DNA of 6,091 nucleotides, taken from the NCBI GenBank assembly GCA_948829205.1, contig CAQLOA010000003.1:23135-29225 (forward strand), in the 5' to 3' direction. The first letter of the stretch is position 1. Each line of letters starts with the position of its first letter. The DNA comes from an uncultured Eggerthellaceae bacterium. Its GTDB lineage: Bacteria; Actinomycetota; Coriobacteriia; Coriobacteriales; Eggerthellaceae. A program made the position numbers and the translations under genes. The notes beneath the pieces are model-generated. The model saw only the letters and a program-made list of their open reading frames with translations. It was not told where the DNA came from and did not search any database. Of this stretch, positions 1 through 5,400 are shown piece by piece.

Positions 1-359
1 ACCTGTACGAAATCGGCCGCACGCTTACCCTGGAAGAGGGGCTGGACGGCTTCTTCGAGTTCCTGTACCGAGAGCGCGGCCCGCTGGCCAACGCCTTCGA
101 GAAGGACCCCAAGAAGCGCGAGCTCAGGCATCGGCTTGAGAAGCCATGCAACGAGTTCATGTGGACCATACTGTCGAAGGGCGTCGACGTGGAGGACGAC
201 CTGCGGTTCTGCATCGTCTACACCGTGGAGTCCGCGAACTGCCTGGTGGCCAGCTGGTGCCTGAACGGAATGGACGAGCCGCCCGACGTGGTGTCAAGGC
301 GCCTTGCCATGTGCCTGCCTGCCCAGCTGGTTGAGCTGGCGCAGCTTCCAAGCGACTGA
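1..359 (+). CDS. TetR-family transcriptional regulator, C-terminal fragment
   Basis: The frame is open from position 3 and ends at TGA 357-359, giving 118 visible residues. The start and the DNA-binding helix-turn-helix lie to the left of the window. What is visible looks like the all-helical ligand-binding/dimerisation domain of TetR/AcrR regulators: it contains FFEFLYRERGPLANAF near residues 19-34 and, near the end, SWCLNGMDEPPDVV, which matches the typical 'W..NGM.E.P..' tail of TetR C-terminal domains. The ligand and target genes cannot be read from this fragment. The gene converges on the molybdoenzyme operon, so it is not cotranscribed with it. It might still regulate it, but nothing here proves that. 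The family call is from pattern recognition alone because the HTH is missing. Confidence 0.72.
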   Translation, partial: LYEIGRTLTLEEGLDGFFEFLYRERGPLANAFEKDPKKRELRHRLEKPCNEFMWTILSKGVDVEDDLRFCIVYTVESANCLVASWCLNGMDEPPDVVSRRLAMCLPAQLVELAQLPSD

Positions 360-389
360 CAAGCGGCGTGCCGTGCGGCGTCCTGTACG

Positions 390-423
390 GCGTGCCAGGG
401 GACGTCCGCTTTCGACACGCTTG
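390..423 (+). repeat. REP-like hairpin element, left copy
   Basis: This 34-bp element recurs in inverted orientation at 4470-4503 with one mismatch (G408 here, A in the other copy, read in the same sense). Similarity continues weakly to about 430. Internally it can fold: GCGTG 390-394 pairs with CACGC 416-420, and the core GGACGTCC 400-407 is self-complementary. A GGGGAC/GTCC core inside arms resembling GTGTC/GACAC recalls the REP sequences served by REP-associated tyrosine transposases in many gut bacteria; that link is inference. It lies 30 nt after the TetR stop and could act as a terminator or transcript-end stabiliser. The remainder of 360-505 shows no gene; 364-373 (CGGC GT GCCG) is a small extra palindrome. 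Confidence 0.8.
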
Positions 424-505
424 CGTCGGCCGCACCCGTAGCTAAAGAATCAGCCTGACGGCATCGAGCTGTGCCTTTCCGATGGGGTGAACGCTGTGGC
501 CGGAA

Positions 506-1477
506 TCACTTCCTGAGGCGGGCGACGTAGCGGACGGGCACGGGAATCTCGTAAAACAGCCAGCGTTGCATGCCGTGCGCGACGAACTGCAGCACGGCTA
601 GCACAAGGCATACGGCAACGGTGGCCATGGGCCCCCAGCCGGACGCGAAAGCACCCGACGCGGCCGCCCCTTCCGGCAACGCCAGCAGATGGATGGCCGC
701 GACGGCGCAGAAGACGCACGTGGCTGCCACGGCCGCGCCTTCGACGGTCCAGGCCTTGTGCAGCACCGGCTGCAGCCTCCCGTAGTTGGCAAGCGTCAAT
801 GGTATGCGCTCGTCGCTTTCCTCCGCCATCGCTTGAAGCCGCATACGCCTTCGCCTGTGCGAGGCCACGTCCAAGGCGAACGCCGCGGCCTGCGCGACGC
901 AAAGCACGGCAAGCCTCGCCGCGAGGACGGCTGCCGGGATGCCGCCAACCCATCCAAACGCCTCCCCGCAGAATATGCAGCAGAGCACCGTTGCCGAACC
1001 TGCGCCGCATGCAGCCGCAACGAGCTCCATGAGGCCTTCGGCGCCCACCCATGCCGGGCGTGTGGACACCTTGTATGCGCGCGTTATCACGAACAGCAGC
1101 ACGACGCCCGACGCTGCCGCAAGCAGCTCGCCGGCCAGGAACACTGCCGCGTTCGCGAACGCGCACCCCAGTAGCCACGCCGCCGCGAAGGCCCAGAAGA
1201 CGGCGACCGCCACGATCTCGCGCGAGAGCCACGAGGACTTAAGATGCCGCAGCGAGAACGGCGCGCGCATCGGCTTCGCAAGATGGAAGACCGAGGCCAG
1301 CATCCCGACGGTGGCAAGCGCAAGGGAGGCCGCGGACATGAGCAGCGTGCACCCTCCGGGCGACCAGAACCCCAGCATGCTTGCCAGCACGGCGACGCCG
1401 ACGGCCGCCGGGGTGCACAGCGTGAAGGCTATCAGGGGAGCCTCGCTGCGCTTCTTCTCGTTCAACGGGATGGACAT
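506..1477 (-). CDS. DmsC-like membrane anchor subunit of molybdoenzyme
   Basis: This is a very hydrophobic protein of 323 residues (from ATG 1475-1477) with about eight predicted membrane helices, roughly at residues 13-36, 43-65, 88-108, 110-133, 147-168, 178-203, 246-268 and 283-302. The loop after helix 2 carries HLAKPMRA (65-72) followed by SLRHLKSSWLSRE, which parallels 'HLGSPMRA..SL....LSNE' of E. coli DmsC and is the best family signature. DmsC proteins bind quinol or quinone and pass electrons to or from the DmsB-type subunit; they carry no haem. E. coli DmsC is 287 residues, so this one is somewhat longer, mainly through a basic linker (HRRRRMR, 207-213) between helices 6 and 7. The start is uncertain: GGAGGA 1478-1483 abuts this ATG with almost no spacing, whereas an in-frame TTG at 1496-1498 would add seven residues but has no Shine-Dalgarno. 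It is the last gene of the operon. Confidence 0.88.
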   Translation of the reverse strand: MSIPLNEKKRSEAPLIAFTLCTPAAVGVAVLASMLGFWSPGGCTLLMSAASLALATVGMLASVFHLAKPMRAPFSLRHLKSSWLSREIVAVAVFWAFAAAWLLGCAFANAAVFLAGELLAAASGVVLLFVITRAYKVSTRPAWVGAEGLMELVAAACGAGSATVLCCIFCGEAFGWVGGIPAAVLAARLAVLCVAQAAAFALDVASHRRRRMRLQAMAEESDERIPLTLANYGRLQPVLHKAWTVEGAAVAATCVFCAVAAIHLLALPEGAAASGAFASGWGPMATVAVCLVLAVLQFVAHGMQRWLFYEIPVPVRYVARLRK

Positions 1478-1505
1478 TCCTCCGTACTGGGTTGCCAAGA
1501 CGGTC

Positions 1506-1547
1506 TGCGGTCGGCCGCACGGGGGGGTCGACCGCAGGCGACGCCTG
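1506..1547 (-). other. Intercistronic hairpins between ferredoxin and anchor genes
   Basis: Two inverted repeats fill the gap between the ferredoxin-subunit stop and the anchor start. Arms TGCGGTCG 1506-1513 and CGACCGCA 1529-1536 are perfect 8-bp complements around a 15-nt loop that includes a run of seven G (seven C on the coding strand). CAGGCG 1535-1540 and CGCCTG 1542-1547 form a second, tight stem that shares two bases with the first. No T-run follows, so an intrinsic terminator is unlikely. An mRNA processing or stability element, or partial attenuation lowering anchor-subunit expression, is plausible but inferred. Confidence 0.5.
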
Positions 1548-1549
1548 TC

Positions 1550-2086
1550 TTACAGGATCCGGTGTGCCGCGCCAAGCCTGCGCGCGGCCGATTCCCGCAC
1601 GGCGCCTTCCACCTCGTCTACGGGCGCCAGCGTGATGGCTCCTCCGCAGCAGGTCTCGACGCATGCAGGCTTCTTGCCCTCGCGCAGGCGGTCTATGCAC
1701 ATGTCGCACTTCTGCATCAGCCCGTCGCGGTCGAACTGCGGCGCGCCGAACTCGCACGCCCACGAGCAATAGCGGCAGCCGATGCACTTCGTGCGGTCGA
1801 CCAGCACGGCCCCGAACTCGTGGTCGCGGTAGATGGCCTTGGCGGGGCACACCGACATGCAGGCCGCGTCGCCGCAGTGCATGCATGCCATGGACACGTA
1901 CTGAACCGTCTTGCCGCCGTCTTCGCCCGGGGCCTTCTCGATGGCAACCACCTGGCGATAGCGGGGGCCGGACGTGCCCGGTTCCTCCTGGGCATGGGGC
2001 CTAAGCTGATGGGAAGCCTTGCAGGCTACCTCGCATGCGAAGCATTCGGCGCATCGGTTCACGTTGAAATGGAAAGCGTGCTGCAT
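1550..2086 (-). CDS. DmsB-like ferredoxin subunit with four [4Fe-4S] clusters
   Basis: This is the electron-transfer subunit of the molybdoenzyme, relaying electrons between the membrane anchor and the catalytic subunit. The 178 residues contain sixteen cluster cysteines in four groups, numbered from ATG 2084-2086: C12/C15/C18/C22, C68/C71/C76/C80, C101/C104/C107/C111 and C127/C130/C142/C146. The last group has the Cx2Cx11Cx3C spacing typical of DmsB/NrfC/PsrB-type proteins. No signal peptide is visible. The start is set by AGGGAG at 2095-2100, eight nucleotides before the ATG; a GTG at 2093-2095 would add three residues but lies inside that ribosome site. The gene begins 12 nt after the catalytic-subunit stop, so translational coupling is likely. 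Oddity: the last cysteine is followed by Cys-Gly-Gly (C147) where related proteins usually have proline. Confidence 0.93.
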   Translation of the reverse strand: MQHAFHFNVNRCAECFACEVACKASHQLRPHAQEEPGTSGPRYRQVVAIEKAPGEDGGKTVQYVSMACMHCGDAACMSVCPAKAIYRDHEFGAVLVDRTKCIGCRYCSWACEFGAPQFDRDGLMQKCDMCIDRLREGKKPACVETCCGGAITLAPVDEVEGAVRESAARRLGAAHRIL

Positions 2087-2094
2087 CTCTATCA

Positions 2095-2100
2095 CTCCCT
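2095..2100 (-). promoter_or_regulatory. Shine-Dalgarno site of the ferredoxin subunit gene
   Basis: On the minus strand AGGGAG begins one base into the TAG stop of the catalytic subunit gene (2099-2101) and ends eight nucleotides before ATG 2084-2086. It decides the start of the ferredoxin gene in favour of that ATG over the GTG at 2093-2095. The overlap with the upstream stop suggests coupled translation. Confidence 0.7.
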
Positions 2101-4252
2101 AGAGCTTCTCGACGCGACCGAGGCACATCGTATAGTTCGCCTGGCTGGAAATCGGGTCGAGCTCGTCGTCGATGCCCAGCTCGTTGTAGTTCGCATCCGC
2201 CCATCCGCCGGGCACGTACAGGCAATCCTTACGGACGATTGCGGTGGGCTCGGCCTTTATCTCGATCGATCCGCGAGGCGACGACACCTTCACCGGTTCG
2301 CCCGGCTCGATTCCCATTTCGGCGGCAACGTCGGCGTTTATCCAAAGGTAGGGCTCGGGCTGCATCTCGCGAAGCCAGGGAATCGTGCGTCTCTGCTCGT
2401 GCACGAACATGGGGCCCGAGCGTCCGGTGAACACGACGAAGGGGTAATCCTTGGCCAGCTCGGGCTTGGCGCGCGGCGATTCCGCGGGCTCGATCCATAT
2501 CGGAAGCGGCGGGAATCCGTTGGCGTCGAGCACTTCGGAATAGATGTTCACCTTGCCGCCCGGTGCGCGGAAGCCGTCCTTCTTGAACTTCTCGTAGGCG
2601 ATGCCGCCGAAGGTGACGCCTTCGGGAGAGGCCTGCAACTGCTCCAACGTGATGCCGGAGGGCTTCAGGTCCTCGTCGATGTAGTAGGCGATGTCTTCGG
2701 TGGGGAACTCGTCGGCGTACCCCAGCGCGCGGCCCAGCCTGATCATGATCTGCGTGTCGGGAAGCGCCTCGCCCACGGTCACCGCCTTCTGGCGCAGCGT
2801 GAGTATGGGCAGCCAAACGTCGGACTTGAACCATTCCGGCTCGGTGCGCTCCAGATAGGTGGCCGCGGGCAGCACCAGGTCGGCGAGTTCCGCCGTCTCG
2901 CAGAGGTAGGGGTCGATGACGCAGATGTAGCCGACCTTCTCGAGCGCCGCGCGCGTGACGTCGGGCTGGGGCTGGGTGACCATGATGTTGGCCCCCTGAA
3001 GGATGGCCACCTTCGTCTTCCCCTCGTGCATGCAGCGCAACACGTCTGGCGTCGGCAGAAGCCCCTGGCCCGAGAACAGCAGCGGCCACGAGGAATCCTC
3101 GGGATTGTACGGCGGAACCGAGAACATCTTCACGGGACCCTGCGGCTCGAAGTCGGGAAGCACGTGGTCGATCAGCGTGAAGCGCGGGTTGCGGTCGGGG
3201 CTCTTCGGGGTGAACACGTCGCAACCCACGCGGTCCAGATGCCCGGTTATGGCCCGCAGGATGGCAACGGCGCGCGTTGTGTGCGTGACGTTCGTGCGGC
3301 CTTCCAGCCCGTGGCCGGGAACGAGCCCGGCCCTGGGGGTCGTCGCGTATTCGACGGCCAAGGCTTCGATGTCTGCGGCGGGGACGCCGGTGATCCCGGC
3401 CGCCCATTCGGGCGTGTAGGCCACTCCGTTGGCATTGTCGCCGCGCACGTGCGCAGCCAGGCGCTTCAGCCCCGGGTCGTTGGTGTATTCGTCCACGAAC
3501 TCGCGGTCCCAGAGGCCTTGGTCGACGATCGTGTAGATCATGGCCAGCAACATGGCGAGGTCGGTCCCAGGCTCGGGATGCAGGACCACGTCTGCCGTTG
3601 CGCCCAAATGGAAGTGCAGCGGGTCGACGCACACCAGCTTGGCGCCGCGGTCGTGCGCGTCGTATATCTTGCGAAGCGAAGGCGCGCACGAGAAGGCGGG
3701 CTGCTTGCCCCAGAAGATCAGCAGGTCGGCGTTGGCGTAGTCGCAATGCGAAGGCATGCCGCCGTAGGTTATGGCCTCGGCCACGGCGCGCGGCACGAAG
3801 CATTCCGACGCGCCCATGCCGACTTCGGTGCCCACGCAGTGGGCCAGGCGCTGCGTCATGTCGTAGGTGAAGCCCCAGCCCGGAGCCTGCCCGCGGATGA
3901 AGGCGACCGATGTGGGGCCGAACTGCTCCTTGGCCTCTGCGATCTTGGAGGCCAGTTCGCCAAGCGCCTCGTCCCACGAGACGCGCTCCCATTTCCCCGA
4001 TCCGCGCTCACCTGCGCGGCGCACTGGGTACAGAAGCCGGCGAGGGTCGTGCGCTATCTGCGGGCCTGCCTGGCCCTTCGAGCATATGGCTCCGCCGGTC
4101 CTGGGGTCGCCTGGCGCGCCAGTGACGCGCACGACCTGGTTGCCGTCCACTTCCACGTTGATGCGGCAGCAGTTGTGGCAGCCGCCGCATACCGACGGGA
4201 CGGTCCCACTGCGTTCCGATGCTTGGGGTTCGTTGATGCCTGCTCTTGCCAT
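2099..4252 (-). CDS. Molybdopterin oxidoreductase catalytic subunit (acetylene-hydratase-like/DmsA superfamily), no Tat signal
   Basis: This 717-residue enzyme belongs to the DMSO reductase superfamily. An N-terminal [4Fe-4S] motif, C22-x2-C25-x3-C29-x27-C57, is followed by K59. C151 in GASECFVPR sits where the metal-ligating cysteine is expected. ELADLVLPAATYLER is a typical superfamily segment, and residues 603-717 form the C-terminal pterin-dinucleotide-binding domain (YPFVVFTGRS, SPRGSIEIKAEPT, VPGGWADANYNEL). Size, layout and the absence of a Tat leader resemble the acetylene-hydratase-like branch, but the adjacent ferredoxin and anchor genes point to a redox enzyme. Its substrate cannot be named. 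ATG 4250-4252 has AGGTG five nucleotides upstream; upstream codons reach an in-frame TGA near 4329 without another start, so a Tat signal cannot be restored. No TorD-type chaperone gene is present in the window. Confidence 0.93.
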   Translation of the reverse strand: MARAGINEPQASERSGTVPSVCGGCHNCCRINVEVDGNQVVRVTGAPGDPRTGGAICSKGQAGPQIAHDPRRLLYPVRRAGERGSGKWERVSWDEALGELASKIAEAKEQFGPTSVAFIRGQAPGWGFTYDMTQRLAHCVGTEVGMGASECFVPRAVAEAITYGGMPSHCDYANADLLIFWGKQPAFSCAPSLRKIYDAHDRGAKLVCVDPLHFHLGATADVVLHPEPGTDLAMLLAMIYTIVDQGLWDREFVDEYTNDPGLKRLAAHVRGDNANGVAYTPEWAAGITGVPAADIEALAVEYATTPRAGLVPGHGLEGRTNVTHTTRAVAILRAITGHLDRVGCDVFTPKSPDRNPRFTLIDHVLPDFEPQGPVKMFSVPPYNPEDSSWPLLFSGQGLLPTPDVLRCMHEGKTKVAILQGANIMVTQPQPDVTRAALEKVGYICVIDPYLCETAELADLVLPAATYLERTEPEWFKSDVWLPILTLRQKAVTVGEALPDTQIMIRLGRALGYADEFPTEDIAYYIDEDLKPSGITLEQLQASPEGVTFGGIAYEKFKKDGFRAPGGKVNIYSEVLDANGFPPLPIWIEPAESPRAKPELAKDYPFVVFTGRSGPMFVHEQRRTIPWLREMQPEPYLWINADVAAEMGIEPGEPVKVSSPRGSIEIKAEPTAIVRKDCLYVPGGWADANYNELGIDDELDPISSQANYTMCLGRVEKL

Positions 4253-4329
4253 AGGGGCACCTTTCGCTCGGCGTGCCCGGGGCGCTAAGGCCTGCGGGTT
4301 GCACGCGACCTTGAGGTCTGTAGGCTTAT

Positions 4330-4358
4330 GATGCGTTCATCGTATCAGGCGCGATACG
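4330..4358 (-). promoter_or_regulatory. Two palindromes upstream of the molybdoenzyme operon, candidate operator
   Basis: GATG 4330-4333 and CATC 4338-4341 flank CGTT; extended arms match at six of seven positions. Overlapping it, CGTATC 4341-4346 and GATACG 4353-4358 are perfect 6-bp arms around a 6-bp spacer. They lie 78-106 bp upstream of the catalytic-subunit start, in non-coding DNA, where a dimeric regulator could bind. An 18-bp dyad suits a TetR-type protein, but the link to the TetR fragment in this window is speculative. Confidence 0.35.
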
Positions 4359-4395
4359 GGAGGGAAACTTACAATCAGGCGCTTTTGTCAGGCTG
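4344..4395 (+). repeat. Direct repeats ATCAGGCGC spaced 30 bp, upstream of operon
   Basis: ATCAGGCGC occurs at 4344-4352 and again at 4374-4382, exactly 30 bp apart or about three helical turns. A degenerate third unit, GTCAGGCTG, is at 4387-4395. Phased direct repeats in a promoter region often bind an activator on one face of the helix. The first unit overlaps the larger palindrome at 4341-4358. The function is inferred from position and spacing alone. Confidence 0.4.
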
Positions 4396-4445
4396 GGGAC
4401 ACGCGGGGGTTGTCTGCCATCGGTGATGCGTCGGGCGCGGTTTCT

Positions 4446-4472
4446 AATATACGCGCGCACCCGGCGACACAA
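4446..4472 (-). promoter_or_regulatory. Weak candidate promoter for the molybdoenzyme operon
   Basis: On the minus strand TATATT (4446-4451) is an AT-rich -10-like hexamer in otherwise very GC-rich DNA. TTGTGT (4467-4472) is a poor -35-like hexamer, 15 bp upstream and overlapping the edge of the REP-like element. Transcription from here would give a 5' leader of roughly 180 nt containing the direct repeats and palindromes. Spacing and -35 match are suboptimal, so this is a weak call. Confidence 0.22.
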
Positions 4473-4503
4473 GCGTGTCGAAAGTGGACGTCCCCTGGCA
4501 CGC
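4470..4503 (-). repeat. REP-like hairpin element, right copy (inverted)
   Basis: This is the reverse complement of 390-423 with one mismatch in 34 bp. Arms GCGTG/CACGC and the GGACGTCC core (4486-4493) are conserved, so the fold is shared. Read on the minus strand it starts 17 nt after the radical SAM gene stop, in the same orientation relative to that gene as the left copy has to the TetR gene. This placement fits a mobile REP-type unit that also serves as a transcript end. It also separates the AmmeMemoRadiSam genes from the molybdoenzyme operon. Confidence 0.8.
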
Positions 4504-4520
4504 TGTGATTCTCGGCGAGG

Positions 4521-5381
4521 CTAGCAGTTGCCGACGTAGACGTGGGGAAGGTGCCTGCGTGCGACCTCGGCCAGGCGGTAGACGTCCTCTACAGGCGTGG
4601 GATGGCGGCCGGCGAACATGTGGCAGGGGAAGAATCGCGTCAGGTGGTACACGATTCCCGCATCGAGCGATGCCAGCCATCGGGCGGCCGCGTCGATCTC
4701 GGCAGGGTCGTCGTTCAGGCCGGGAATCACCAGCGTGGTCACCTCCAGGTGGCAGCTCGGGATGTGTGCAAAGTCTTCGATCGTGCGCATAACGCAATCC
4801 AGGCTTCCGCCTGCCATGTCGTAGAACTCCTGCGTGAAGCCCTTCAGGTCGATGTTGGCCGCATCGATAAGCGGCAGCAGCTCGCCTACGGGCGCCGGGT
4901 TCGCCATGCCGTTCGACACCAGCACGTTGACGAGGCCTGCGTCGTGCGCCAGACGTGCGCAGTCGCGTACGTACTCGTATCCCACCAGCGGCTCGTTGTA
5001 GGTGAAGGCCAGCCCGACGTTGCCCTGCGGCATGGCGTCCTTCGCCAGGCGCACCAGCTCCGAAGGCGACACCTCGCACCAGGCCACTTCGTCTGATGAC
5101 GCGCAGGAAATCGACGAATTCTGGCAAAACCCGCAGCTCATGTTGCATCCGTACGAGCCCACGGAAAGAATCATCGACCCTTCCATGAAGCGCGTGAGCG
5201 GCTTCTTCTCTATAGGGTCGAGCGCAAGCGAGGTGATGCGGCCGTAGTTGTCGTCCACCACGCGCCCACCTACACATCGGCGTGCCAGACACGTTCCCAG
5301 TTCGCCTTCGGCAAGGCGGCAGAAGTGCGGGCACACGTTGCACGTCGCCACGGGGTTGCCGCCTCTCGCCGCGTCGTCCAT
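4521..5381 (-). CDS. amrS: AmmeMemoRadiSam system radical SAM enzyme
   Basis: This 286-residue protein is a radical SAM enzyme related to pyruvate formate-lyase activases (COG1180 type). The SAM-cluster motif C79-x3-C83-x2-C86 sits in GSYGCNMSCGFCQNS. An N-terminal cysteine group, C14-x2-C17-x3-C21-x9-C31, is characteristic of this subfamily and may hold another metal site. Other family segments are TYNEP (127-131), VSNG (155-158) and NIDLKG (176-181). ATG 5379-5381 is preceded by GGAGG about ten nucleotides upstream. The gene begins 19 bp after the AMMECR1-fusion stop, so the two are one operon. The substrate of this system is not established. The protein ends abruptly at VYVGNC; from memory, some relatives of about 330 residues continue with a cysteine-containing tail, which is not encoded after the stop here. 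This may be a normal short form. Confidence 0.9.
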   Translation of the reverse strand: MDDAARGGNPVATCNVCPHFCRLAEGELGTCLARRCVGGRVVDDNYGRITSLALDPIEKKPLTRFMEGSMILSVGSYGCNMSCGFCQNSSISCASSDEVAWCEVSPSELVRLAKDAMPQGNVGLAFTYNEPLVGYEYVRDCARLAHDAGLVNVLVSNGMANPAPVGELLPLIDAANIDLKGFTQEFYDMAGGSLDCVMRTIEDFAHIPSCHLEVTTLVIPGLNDDPAEIDAAARWLASLDAGIVYHLTRFFPCHMFAGRHPTPVEDVYRLAEVARRHLPHVYVGNC

Positions 5382-5400
5382 GCGTGCGAACCCTCCGCGT

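Noticed and set aside
218..418. Minus-strand frame beginning MSKADVPWHAV, and its plus-strand counterpart at 4475-4792 beginning MSKVDVPWHAV
   Set aside because: The shared N-terminus is only the translation of the 34-bp repeat. The rest of each frame is antisense to the TetR and radical SAM genes, so these are spurious ORFs likely to be mis-annotated wherever the repeat occurs.
360..505. A classical rho-independent terminator between the convergent TetR and anchor genes
   Set aside because: No strong GC stem followed by a T-run was found on either strand; only the REP-like hairpin and a short palindrome are present.
2229..3992. A 587-codon minus-strand frame inside the catalytic subunit gene
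   Set aside because: It is a shifted frame of the same gene, with low-complexity Arg/Ala-rich translation and no motif.
1244..4288. A 1014-codon open frame on the plus strand antisense to the ferredoxin and catalytic subunit genes
   Set aside because: The antisense frame is open because of high GC and codon bias in the real genes. Its translation is rich in Arg/His/Gly/Val with no recognisable domain, while the minus strand encodes clear cluster motifs.
4253..4520. A possible small gene or Tat leader peptide extension upstream of the catalytic subunit
   Set aside because: In-frame upstream codons contain no ATG, GTG or TTG before a TGA near 4329, and no twin-arginine motif is encoded.
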